A DNA stretch of 7,998 nt, taken from Euryarchaeota archaeon UBA128. Lineage in GTDB: Archaea > Thermoplasmatota > Poseidoniia > Poseidoniales > Poseidoniaceae. The DNA is taken from assembly GCA_002496955.1 (NCBI GenBank), contig DALZ01000011.1, positions 4,767 to 12,764 of the forward strand, given 5' to 3'. This document shows positions 1 through 7,807 of the stretch, in pieces. Positions within the stretch are counted from its first letter, which is position 1. Each line of letters starts with the position of its first letter. A program made the translations under genes and the position numbers. Under the pieces are notes generated by a model. The model saw nothing but the letters and a program-made list of their open reading frames with translations. It was not told where the DNA came from and did no database searches.

Positions 1-2489
1 CGGCCCGTGACACGGTCAGCCACATTATTTTGGCTGAAAACCACAATCTCGAGTATGCCGGCATCACCAGTTTGTGCCGTTGGATTTACTTCGACAATCA
101 CTTGAACTTTCTGTCTGAATTTCTTTATTGTATGACCGTCCATAGTGAGGTTTTCCGTTTGATTTACGTATCGCTCGAGTTGTTCTGCTGTCGGTCCAAC
201 AACTGGCATATCGTCTAAGTATACATATGATTGAGTAGTTTCGTTAAACAATCCGAACTTAGTTGTAACCATTACAGATTCATCAAATAACTTGCCATCT
301 ACAAAAATCTGTCTTGTCGCTATACCCTCTAATCCATTGATATCAATAACCGCTGTGTCCTCTCGAGGTACGCCAAATACTTCTTGTGGAGTTCCAACAT
401 TTTCAATCCAGAATTCAAACATCATGACACCCTCAGGCGCAAGGACTACGGATGCTGACTTGCCATGGATATCAACAGAATCATACTCGCCGTTACTTAT
501 TTCTGCATCCATTAGATAGGTGATGTTGTTCTTGACGGCCCGAATTGTGAATTGCGCTTTGTTATCGGGTAATCCGTCATCATTGTCGTCAGCATTAGTG
601 GAATGTTCAAGATTTGTTATCTCGATTGTGATATCATTATTGTTGTAATTGCCAACATTGGGCACTAGAACATTGACATTAATTTCGACGGTTTGACGCG
701 CCGGGACATTGAATTCCGTCTGCGAATTATCTTGCTGGTCAGTGAATGAAATATCCCAATTAGTGCCGGATGATGGGCGTTGTTGTTTAATGGAGAATCT
801 GAATACATCATCGTTGTTACCTAGATTCTCAACCCGTATCGGGAATACCAGGATGTCGTTGTAGTCACCCGTTTGTGAGATGAAGCCTTGATCGTCTACT
901 GGAATAATTGAACTGGTTGTCATGCCGTGAGTTTCGCTAACAGTCACCGTCAATATCTTGGTTTGATATGCAGCTCCGCCGCCGGCAGGTAATACTGAGA
1001 ATGTCAGTTCGATACTTTCCGTTGCCAAAGCATCAACGGGAACGCTGACCGAATACTGAACATTGACTGATTTGCCAGAACCATGTCTGCTGTTGACTGT
1101 AACGGTCGTCTGATCAAGCTGAATCCCCCAGCCCGACGGCGGAGTGGAGACAGTGATTCGTAGGTTGTCTTGCCCGTTACCAGTATTGGTCACCGTCAGT
1201 GAGGAGGTCTTGTTTTCACCGGGCTCGATTGGTCCCAGTGAACTGGTCGCTAGACTTAATTGAGCGCCGAAAGATTGTCCTAGGATGATAGTCAAATCTT
1301 GGCTACATTTCACTGTATTGCCGTCTTTTGCTTGAATGGTGATTGAGTTTGATGACCCGGCATTTTCTGAATCATCGGGAACAACAATAAGATCGAATGT
1401 CTTGGTTCCAGAGCCGTCTGAATATGGCAAGACACCGCTAGATGGTCCGTCAAAAGACACCCAACTAGCGCGCTCTCCGGAACGAGTCATGGTGACCGAC
1501 CAGTCGCTATTGCCGTCATTGGTCAGGGTAACTGAGAGTGTGCCCTCTTGGTCAGGATTGAGGGAGAGTGACGATTTTGAAAGGGACATAGAACACTCTT
1601 TCAGCACTGGAACTTCAAGTTCTAAATCAACTGTATCAGATATTTCCTCAGTTGGATTTGGGGTGGTTACAGTTCCTGTCACCTCCCAACAATAGTCGTC
1701 CGCTTCTTGACCATCTGGCACTTCAACTTCAACTTCTACAGTTTCTTTGTTTGCATCTTCATCGTCTTCATCTTCAGTATCTAATGTTACAGTGCTTTTA
1801 CTCAATTCAGCAGTAAGCTCGCCTGCATTACCGCAGCCACTATCTCCCCGCTCTGCCAGAGTGAGATTAACGGTGGTAGAATTTTGCTGACCGGTATTCT
1901 CGACTGTGATATAGTAGGTTAATGTTGATGATGCACCGGTGTAGGTCTCCGTCTTTTGATTGCGGTCCTTCACATTGTCAAAATATAAATCTACACCCCA
2001 AATTGCCCCACCTGAGCCATCCCCGGCGGTTGTTATCACTGAATCAGTAGCCGGCTCGCTAGGAGGTTCAGTTCCAGGCGCCCCGATTACCGCAGTAATC
2101 GTTGCAGTGACGGTCGTTTCACACTCAGTATCAGGTTCCACAGTCTGAGCAACGGTGATATTCATGGTTGTTTCCTCACTTTGACCGACTTCGATCTGCC
2201 CTGGTATTTGGCCGATGGTTGAAGAAAAACCATTGCAGTCCTCTCCCGGTTCATTGCTAGCCTGAAGATTTACTGTAACGGGATTATCACCATCATTTCT
2301 GACAATTACGGTATATTCCCCTGAATCGCCGGGATTAACTGTTTGGGCATTTGGAGAGACAAAGACAGAAACACTTTCCGCCGCTGAAACAGGTGTTGCA
2401 ATCATGGGCAGCAATGCAACTAGCATCAAACTGACCAAGAAAAATGCTGCTCGATTGGAACGACGACCAGTTGTCCTTTGGTTGAGCAT
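1..2489 (-). CDS. Secreted multi-domain Ig-like (NEW3/CARDB-type) surface protein, 3' end outside window
   Basis: The frame is open from ATG at 2489 to the window edge: 829 codons plus two bases, no stop. The first 36 residues form a clean signal peptide: basic n-region (R5, R9, R10, R13), hydrophobic core about 15-31, and an A-x-A-like site (VSA) before AES. The rest is a string of roughly 100-residue beta-rich domains, each with the NPGD...YTVxVxNDGDN style seen in NEW3/CARDB Ig-like folds (e.g. about 40-150, 165-290, 298-402, 408-518, 525-655, 658 onward). Cysteine pairs C85/C123, C219/C267 and C299/C395 fall one pair per domain in the first three, suggesting disulfides. An acidic run lies at 237-248, and a calcium-type loop DDNDDGLPD at 634-642. 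At least eight N-x-S/T sequons are visible (N110, N203, N208, N426, N655, N749, N776, N780). No catalytic motif is seen. A role in adhesion, the surface layer or as a protease partner is inference. A C-terminal anchor may lie outside the window. Confidence 0.88.
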   Translation of the reverse strand, partial: MLNQRTTGRRSNRAAFFLVSLMLVALLPMIATPVSAAESVSVFVSPNAQTVNPGDSGEYTVIVRNDGDNPVTVNLQASNEPGEDCNGFSSTIGQIPGQIEVGQSEETTMNITVAQTVEPDTECETTVTATITAVIGAPGTEPPSEPATDSVITTAGDGSGGAIWGVDLYFDNVKDRNQKTETYTGASSTLTYYITVENTGQQNSTTVNLTLAERGDSGCGNAGELTAELSKSTVTLDTEDEDDEDANKETVEVEVEVPDGQEADDYCWEVTGTVTTPNPTEEISDTVDLELEVPVLKECSMSLSKSSLSLNPDQEGTLSVTLTNDGNSDWSVTMTRSGERASWVSFDGPSSGVLPYSDGSGTKTFDLIVVPDDSENAGSSNSITIQAKDGNTVKCSQDLTIILGQSFGAQLSLATSSLGPIEPGENKTSSLTVTNTGNGQDNLRITVSTPPSGWGIQLDQTTVTVNSRHGSGKSVNVQYSVSVPVDALATESIELTFSVLPAGGGAAYQTKILTVTVSETHGMTTSSIIPVDDQGFISQTGDYNDILVFPIRVENLGNNDDVFRFSIKQQRPSSGTNWDISFTDQQDNSQTEFNVPARQTVEINVNVLVPNVGNYNNNDITIEITNLEHSTNADDNDDGLPDNKAQFTIRAVKNNITYLMDAEISNGEYDSVDIHGKSASVVLAPEGVMMFEFWIENVGTPQEVFGVPREDTAVIDINGLEGIATRQIFVDGKLFDESVMVTTKFGLFNETTQSYVYLDDMPVVGPTAEQLERYVNQTENLTMDGHTIKKFRQKVQVIVEVNPTAQTGDAGILEIVVFSQNNVADRVTG

Positions 2490-2559
2490 AATACGGGGTG
2501 AACGACTTAGTATCAAAAGGCTATCCTTTGATGTTCGTTGTCGTGCCTACTACTTTGGC
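2490..2559 (-). promoter_or_regulatory. Spacer upstream of the Ig-repeat gene with a TATA-like element (candidate leaderless promoter)
   Basis: This 70-base gap separates the protease stop from the ATG of the repeat-protein gene. Read on the minus strand, TTTTGATA (2518 to 2511) matches the archaeal TATA consensus TTTATATA at six of eight positions. Its centre lies about 25 to 26 bases before the A of the ATG at 2489. That is the spacing expected when transcription starts at or next to the start codon. No Shine-Dalgarno sequence precedes this ATG (the last bases are CACCCCGTATT), which fits leaderless translation. The match is weak, no clear BRE is seen, and co-transcription from upstream is the alternative. 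Confidence 0.3.
2513..2531. other. Short imperfect inverted repeat (hairpin) in the spacer
   Basis: On the plus strand TCAAAAGG and CCTTTGA flank a four-base CTAT loop. They can pair over seven base pairs with one bulged A. No T-run follows on either strand, so it does not look like an archaeal or intrinsic bacterial terminator. It overlaps the TATA-like element, so it could be an operator-like site, a weak RNA processing site, or chance in a small AT-rich gap. Confidence 0.3.
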
Positions 2560-5500
2560 CTACTCGCTGACAAAGGTCGATATTGGTGATTGGCAACTCA
2601 GACAGCCCTCGAGGTTGGAAAGTTCACAATCAGTTGACGTATCCCCGCAATACCTTGCGCCACATTTGGGACAGCCGACTATTGCGCCGGTAATTGGTTT
2701 TCTGCACTGCCAACAAATTGCCGTTTGAGCCGGCTTTGAGGCTGGTGGTGGAGATACACTTGCGGGAGGAGTGTGGGTTATTGGTAGAATCGGAACCGGG
2801 TTTGCTACGACGGGCGGCGATTGACCTCTTCCCGGGCTAAACGGTAGCGGCATTATCGGCATTGATTGTTTTGATGAACGTGATTTTGTAAACAAATTTA
2901 TGCCGATTAGGATGGCTATTATTGCAAAAATAATTAATGAAACCTCAATTATTGGTAAACCAAATGCTGTCGACTGCGAACTCGTTGCTTCTGCATTGGC
3001 GCTGAATGTGTAAGTTGCGTCAGTGGCGTCCTCTGCGCCGGCGAATGTTAGCGTTATATTTGATACACCACCAGTTTTTGGAGTGACTAGTAATTTGATA
3101 TTTTTTGACTCTCCAATCGCCAAGTCGACAATTCCATTGCCAATAATCTCAACCCCCCAATCTTGATTAGAAGTGCCCGAAATAAGATGATTGAAGGGCA
3201 GAGTCCCTGTATTTGTCACCAAAACTTGTATCTCTTTGGCCTCACCTTCTGTGAAACTATTTGAGGTTAATTCAGACCATGAAACCGCTTCATAACCGCC
3301 GATGTATAGAGAAAATGATTCCGTATAATCGGCGCCGGCACCACTCAATTTGACCGTGAATGCTGGTTCACTGAAAGGAACAGCAGATATACTTGTGAAT
3401 ACAGTACACGAAAATTCGGTTGACTCTTGGTAGCCAATCATCATGGGCGTATCGCAACTAACTGATAATTGTGAGTCGCTAACTGCTGCGACAACCGGTT
3501 GCCATTGTATGTCTGCATCGTTGGTTAACTCCCATGTAAAGCGCAGTTCTGAGCCGGCAGGATGAGAGCCGGAGCCGTAAAACGATGTGGTGTATATTTC
3601 ACCATTAGGGTAAGTGACTCGAGTGAATTGTAAACTCGGTTGCGGGAAAATTTCGATATCAAGATTATCCGTCCAAGTAAATCTATCGGAGCCATTGTCT
3701 AAATGCAGTATTGCGGGTCCTGATTTAGCACTATTTCCGAGCTGGAAGGTAACCAAGTATAGTTTTGATTCCCCAATTGCTAAGTCAACTGAACCAGAGG
3801 AACTGATCACTTGAACTCCCTGAGGCAGACTAAATGTGGGGGATAACCTAGTTGCAACATTTCCTTTGTTTTCAATGCTAAACACTGTGACCAGTTCTGA
3901 ATTGGGCAGCAAATTTGTCAGTGGAGTATCAGTTCTAATCGCAACCGATTTAACGGCTTCAACTTCGATTGGCAAGTCAACTAACCAATTAACAACTGGA
4001 TCGGTCTGGGAATTGACACTAATAGTGAGTGCCGCTTGAAAACCAGAATTTGGCACTACTGGCGGAGGTTTGATCACCAGTTCTATAATTTCAGAATCAC
4101 CCGGTGGGATAAGAGAACTACTAGCAAATGGGCTTTCAGTGAAGTCCTGAATGAAGTAGGCCTCCCAGCCATTTGGTGGCTGAACTTGTAAATCATAACC
4201 AATTTGCGTGTTACCATAATTATACACATAAAGTGGAATTATAGTGGAATCTATTGGGCTCACCGGAATAACCTCATAATCTGAATCCAAGGCAATGTTT
4301 GGAATTTCCCCAACTACCATGTCCAAGTCCAGTGTTGTAGATAGAGAATTATCCAAATCCGCCGCAGTTAAAACAAGCCGGTAGGTTCCGGGCGCTGGTG
4401 ATTTTGGATGTACAACAGTAACCGTTAATCCTACAACCTCGTTCCCTAGAAGTGAATACTGTGAGCCAGATAAACCAACATACCAATTCAATTCTGTATC
4501 GTCGTCGACAAATTTCACGGTCGATTCACTAATCGAGGCATTGGTACTAAGTAAGCCGGTATTTTGCAGGTTAACTTGCCAAGTGGTTGAGGTTTGCTCG
4601 GAGTTTTGCATCTGTTGAACCGCTTGAGAAGAGGTAATTGCTACGCCGGGTTGGGAGACGTTGACCAGTACGTCTTGGCGATTGTTGGTCTCTAGAGTTT
4701 CAGTAACCTGATTTGCTTTGTCGATGATAAACGAAACCGTGTTTTCACCAGCGGCCTGTGGAGTCCATGACCACACCAAAGTTCGCTGCGTTCCGCCACT
4801 GAGTTCTAATGACTGAGTTGCGATCTCTGTGCCATCTACTTCAAGAGTAACATCAAACGGGTCAGAGCGAATATTGCCCGTATTTCCAACCACACAGGTC
4901 AACTCAGTTTCCTCACCAACGCTAGGGATAGCAATGTCGATGGAATAGCCGTCTGCAATCATCACTAAATCCGGTTTCAAGTCATTAATGCCGTGTCCCA
5001 TTACCGCTAGAGCAAACGGCTGCCCCCTGCTGCCGCCGTGATTTACATCAATCACTTCCACTGTCCACGTCCCAACCATTGCCGAATCTATCAAAACCAC
5101 TTCAACATTGTTTAGTGAGTCTGCACTGCCCCCCGTGGTCGAACGCCCATTGACAAAATCATTGCCTAGGTAGGTCACACCGTTTGGATCGGTGACCTCA
5201 AGGTTGAGATTGTTAACCAACTGGGTCGACGACCAGGTTGATGCCGCCTCGTCTGACCAACTTAGCACTGCTTTGAATTGGTCCCCGCTTTGATCGATAT
5301 CGAAGGTATACAATTTGGAATTGCCTGTTGCAGATAGTAGCGACCTATCATCTACCCAGACTCCTTGACCGTCAGGTGGCGCCAGTGAATTACGCAGATT
5401 TACTCTACCCCACCCTTCATTATTGTTCGGTATGTCACGACTACCAACATCCTCGGCGCCAAGAATCAGTAGTGCTTTGACTAACGCACCTTGTGGCGAC

Positions 5501-7140
5501 TCTCGCAACGCGATTTCTTCCAGATATTCACGAATCATGGCTGCCGCGCCTGCTGCATTAGGCGTTGCCATTGAAGTTCCGGTGTATTCGAGATACCAAG
5601 TTGAAGAACCCGATGCACTGCCTGTGTCAGCTGCTTCCTGAGCACGGCAAGACCAAACATAGCCGCCGGGAGCCAAGACATCTGGCTTGATTCGACCGTC
5701 ATCAACCGGTCCTCTAGATGAGCCCTGCATGATGTAATCAGGCGCTCCTTGATACCTATTTTGATGCATACCAACCGTTACGACATTCTTAGCAGTCGCC
5801 GGCGGACTGACAGTATCGGAATCTGGGCCGTCATTACCAGCCGCAAAGAGGACGGTCAAGCCCTCGCCACCGGAGTAATATCGATCGTAGGTGTTCGCTC
5901 GATCATCAACATCTCTGCTCTCCGAAGAATATTGACCAAATCCACCATTATTACCCCAAGAGTTGGTGTGAGTTCTTGCTCCAGCATTGTATGCTGAATT
6001 TATTAAACTGTTAAGAGATGGAGATTGGAAGTTGCCAGTATTGTCATTTTCCATTGCTTGAAAGTATAGCTGCGCTGCTGGAGCCACGCCGGCATATCCA
6101 CCTCGAAATCCATCACCAAGGACTGTGCATGACACATGTGTTCCATGACCTGACCACCGGTCGGCAGTTGAACCGTCATTTATCACGTCATTATTGGCAA
6201 TAACTCGAGAGCCAAAGTCACCGTGGTCCTCATCAAGACCAGAATCGGCAACTGCAACGATTTGTCCTGAGCCATCTAAATCTGTGGTAAAATACGACTG
6301 CATATTGTTGGTTTTCATGTGACTCCTGGCATTATTATTATGAATTTCAAAAACCGGGTTGTAACGGATTACATTCACTGATGGTTGTAATGCTAGCGAC
6401 ACGATATCTGCGTTATTTAGAGTGCCTTCATAACGTCCTTCGTCCCACTCTATTATGTCAGCAAGATATTGCTCTGCAATTGTAGCTATGTCTTGTTTTA
6501 CAACCTCTGAAACGGTGTCGAATGAAATTGTACGCTCGGGACCACCAGCACCAAACCAACCCTCAATGCGTAACCTTTCGCCAAGCAGTGCTGATTCACT
6601 GCCTTCCAAAAGGAGTATATCCTGCAACTCTGATTGGAGAATCAGCGCGATTGGTATGTGATGAACAACAGCGACAGAATCTAGGGAGGCTGCAGCAGAA
6701 AGTGCTGATGGGGTGCCTTGTATTACTAAGCCAGACGGAGGCAGGTATTCCCTTATCACCAAGCCTGGAATTTCATTTATCGCCCCACGAGCCTCAAGGA
6801 TGTTGATTTCGTTATCTACCAGCAAAAGTAGCAAATCACTCCTTGGTTGCAGCCATTCAGCACTTACCGGCCGGGATAGTTCCAATCCAAATTCGTCAAA
6901 TGTACCGATTATTGTATCGGCCTCCAACGCCCTTATTTCTGCTATTAGCGTCGAGTGATAGACCCCTAATGCATCATGATAAACACCGTCACGCAATTCA
7001 AAGTGAACGCGTTCTATTTGATTTAATTCGTTGATTATCTCAACTTCATCATACTCATTGATTAGTAATTGAGACATGCTTTGTAATACAAACAGGCCAA
7101 CAAGGAACATCACAGCCCCCGCAGAATGCCTGCTTTGCAT
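2560..7140 (-). CDS. Membrane-anchored KP-43-like subtilisin-family (S8) serine protease with Ig stalk and cytoplasmic zinc module
   Basis: This gene encodes a 1526-residue extracellular endopeptidase precursor. The N-terminal hydrophobic segment (about 9-25) follows R4/H5 and acts as export signal or signal anchor. Residues about 100-266 form a propeptide with two I9-like halves. The S8 catalytic domain spans about 286-588, with Asp299 (VADSGLD), His332 (GHGTHVS), oxyanion Asn436 (AAGNDG) and nucleophile Ser523 (GTSMATP). HTNSWG, SSRGP, DGRIKPDVLAPGG and GWGRVNL closely follow KP-43 proteases, as does the beta-sandwich domain after it (about 590-716, with LSWSDEAAS, LVNNLNLEV and GTWTVEV). 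A CARDB domain (721-828) and about five Ig-like domains (846-1385) form a stalk. A transmembrane helix (1395-1416) is followed by KSRSSK, giving a cytoplasmic C-terminus. A proline-rich linker (1425-1470) leads to eight cysteines (1476, 1479, 1490, 1493, 1498, 1505, 1513, 1516). KP-43 itself has the propeptide, catalytic and beta-sandwich parts but no stalk or anchor. The triad is intact, so activity is likely; substrates are unknown. AGGA seven bases upstream supports this start; M11 is a less likely alternative. Confidence 0.96.
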   Translation of the reverse strand: MQSRHSAGAVMFLVGLFVLQSMSQLLINEYDEVEIINELNQIERVHFELRDGVYHDALGVYHSTLIAEIRALEADTIIGTFDEFGLELSRPVSAEWLQPRSDLLLLLVDNEINILEARGAINEIPGLVIREYLPPSGLVIQGTPSALSAAASLDSVAVVHHIPIALILQSELQDILLLEGSESALLGERLRIEGWFGAGGPERTISFDTVSEVVKQDIATIAEQYLADIIEWDEGRYEGTLNNADIVSLALQPSVNVIRYNPVFEIHNNNARSHMKTNNMQSYFTTDLDGSGQIVAVADSGLDEDHGDFGSRVIANNDVINDGSTADRWSGHGTHVSCTVLGDGFRGGYAGVAPAAQLYFQAMENDNTGNFQSPSLNSLINSAYNAGARTHTNSWGNNGGFGQYSSESRDVDDRANTYDRYYSGGEGLTVLFAAGNDGPDSDTVSPPATAKNVVTVGMHQNRYQGAPDYIMQGSSRGPVDDGRIKPDVLAPGGYVWSCRAQEAADTGSASGSSTWYLEYTGTSMATPNAAGAAAMIREYLEEIALRESPQGALVKALLILGAEDVGSRDIPNNNEGWGRVNLRNSLAPPDGQGVWVDDRSLLSATGNSKLYTFDIDQSGDQFKAVLSWSDEAASTWSSTQLVNNLNLEVTDPNGVTYLGNDFVNGRSTTGGSADSLNNVEVVLIDSAMVGTWTVEVIDVNHGGSRGQPFALAVMGHGINDLKPDLVMIADGYSIDIAIPSVGEETELTCVVGNTGNIRSDPFDVTLEVDGTEIATQSLELSGGTQRTLVWSWTPQAAGENTVSFIIDKANQVTETLETNNRQDVLVNVSQPGVAITSSQAVQQMQNSEQTSTTWQVNLQNTGLLSTNASISESTVKFVDDDTELNWYVGLSGSQYSLLGNEVVGLTVTVVHPKSPAPGTYRLVLTAADLDNSLSTTLDLDMVVGEIPNIALDSDYEVIPVSPIDSTIIPLYVYNYGNTQIGYDLQVQPPNGWEAYFIQDFTESPFASSSLIPPGDSEIIELVIKPPPVVPNSGFQAALTISVNSQTDPVVNWLVDLPIEVEAVKSVAIRTDTPLTNLLPNSELVTVFSIENKGNVATRLSPTFSLPQGVQVISSSGSVDLAIGESKLYLVTFQLGNSAKSGPAILHLDNGSDRFTWTDNLDIEIFPQPSLQFTRVTYPNGEIYTTSFYGSGSHPAGSELRFTWELTNDADIQWQPVVAAVSDSQLSVSCDTPMMIGYQESTEFSCTVFTSISAVPFSEPAFTVKLSGAGADYTESFSLYIGGYEAVSWSELTSNSFTEGEAKEIQVLVTNTGTLPFNHLISGTSNQDWGVEIIGNGIVDLAIGESKNIKLLVTPKTGGVSNITLTFAGAEDATDATYTFSANAEATSSQSTAFGLPIIEVSLIIFAIIAILIGINLFTKSRSSKQSMPIMPLPFSPGRGQSPPVVANPVPILPITHTPPASVSPPPASKPAQTAICWQCRKPITGAIVGCPKCGARYCGDTSTDCELSNLEGCLSCQSPISTFVSE

Positions 7141-7196
7141 GGTTAAGTCCTAATTCCGGTGCGCTTTATTGCTTGGGGTAATGTGTGAGATATTGT
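7141..7196 (-). other. Short spacer before the protease gene, weak ribosome binding site
   Basis: The gap between the TAA of the FxLYD-like gene and the protease ATG is 56 bases. On the minus strand it contains AGGA at 7151 to 7148, seven bases before the ATG, a modest Shine-Dalgarno match that favours the chosen start. No T-run terminator, convincing TATA box or hairpin is seen, so read-through from the upstream gene is the simplest reading. Confidence 0.4.
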
Positions 7197-7796
7197 TTAA
7201 TTTCTGTCTTTGAACTCTTCCCATGCCCAATCACCGACCTCATGTGTAACAACGAGGAACTGCAAATCGCCCCGAAAGTCGGTATATTTGAGATCGACTG
7301 CAATCACGTAATTATCCCAGACTGTGTAACCTACGATTAGCATCTCTAAGTCATCACCAGCAATAGAAGAATGTGCTGATATCGAGTCGGCTTCTATGCC
7401 CATGGTCTCTAACACTTCACCATCAAGCGATTGAAAACTGACTTGTATCTCAACGTCAGTAATCTCCCTACTACCAGTATTGTGAATTTCTGACATTACC
7501 AAGTGGCCACTACGCTGTAAATATAGGGTCTCAACCATCACCGAATCACGGGGAATAACCCAATACCAAGTGCTAAACACAGCACCTAGCAATAGTAATA
7601 GAATTAAGCCTGCAGTTGCCACTCTGCTCGGCGTGATTTCTTTTTGTAGCTCTTTGACAAATTCGGCAGCATCTTTAGAAGCCTGCAAAACGGCTAAATC
7701 TTCTACGGACAGCGTCATAGTGTCAGTAATTGAGTCTTCATGAAGCAAGAGTTCCCCCTCATCATTCACGATAACTCCGTTTTCCTCTTCGACCAT
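7197..7796 (-). CDS. Single-pass membrane protein with FxLYD-like extracytoplasmic domain
   Basis: This is a 199-residue protein of unknown function. The first 58 residues are acidic, without a signal peptide, with a probable helical stretch about 29-55 ending in basic K49, K52 and R58. A strong transmembrane helix spans about 59-81 (LILLLLLGAVF within it). The positive-inside rule puts the N-terminus in the cytoplasm and residues 82-199 outside. The outer part resembles FxLYD/DUF3426-type beta-sandwich domains: SEIHNTGSREITDVEIQVSF is followed by LDGEVLE, the usual pattern of a conserved NTG turn, alternating hydrophobic strand and D/G turn. No cysteines or catalytic motif are seen. The ATG is four bases after the preceding stop, with GGTGAT upstream, suggesting translational coupling. 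Its position between the unrecognised partial gene and the protease suggests an envelope role, possibly assisting the protease; that is inference. The FxLYD call rests on pattern recognition only. Confidence 0.85.
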   Translation of the reverse strand: MVEEENGVIVNDEGELLLHEDSITDTMTLSVEDLAVLQASKDAAEFVKELQKEITPSRVATAGLILLLLLGAVFSTWYWVIPRDSVMVETLYLQRSGHLVMSEIHNTGSREITDVEIQVSFQSLDGEVLETMGIEADSISAHSSIAGDDLEMLIVGYTVWDNYVIAVDLKYTDFRGDLQFLVVTHEVGDWAWEEFKDRN

Positions 7797-7799
7797 TCT

Positions 7800-7807
7800 A
7801 TCACCCC
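7800..7807 (-). promoter_or_regulatory. Shine-Dalgarno-like site overlapping the upstream stop codon
   Basis: On the minus strand GGGGTGAT ends three bases before the ATG at 7796 and contains the TGA stop of the preceding gene. GGTGAT is a common archaeal ribosome-binding sequence. The overlap of stop and binding site, with a four-base gap between the genes, fits translational coupling. The spacing is slightly short. Confidence 0.5.

Noticed and set aside
1336..1695. Plus-strand open frame of 119 residues
   Set aside because: It lies wholly inside the long minus-strand Ig-repeat gene. Its translation is rich in Ser, Pro and Val without a recognisable domain, as expected for the antisense of a beta-rich protein.
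2513..2531. Hairpin as a transcription terminator of the protease gene
   Set aside because: No T-run follows on either strand, and the stem is short and bulged. It is listed only as an inverted repeat.
2828..2857. LPFSPGRGQ after the membrane helix as a sortase or archaeosortase (PGF-CTERM-like) signal
   Set aside because: Such signals precede the C-terminal helix and sit near the end of the protein. Here the segment follows the helix and a long cysteine-rich tail comes after it.
4993..5373. Proprotein-convertase P domain after the catalytic domain
   Set aside because: The segment is a beta-sandwich with a GTWTVEV-like end, but its order of motifs (LSWSDEAAS, LVNNLNLEV, YLGNDF, NNVE) matches the KP-43 C-terminal domain better.
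5535..5774. Minus-strand open frame of 79 residues overlapping the protease in another frame
   Set aside because: It is nested in the S8 catalytic domain, whose conserved motifs fix the true frame. The nested translation has no recognisable feature.
6455..7034. Cluster of overlapping plus-strand open frames opposite the protease propeptide
   Set aside because: Three or four frames overlap each other on the strand opposite a clearly coding gene, and none has a ribosome-binding site or domain signature.
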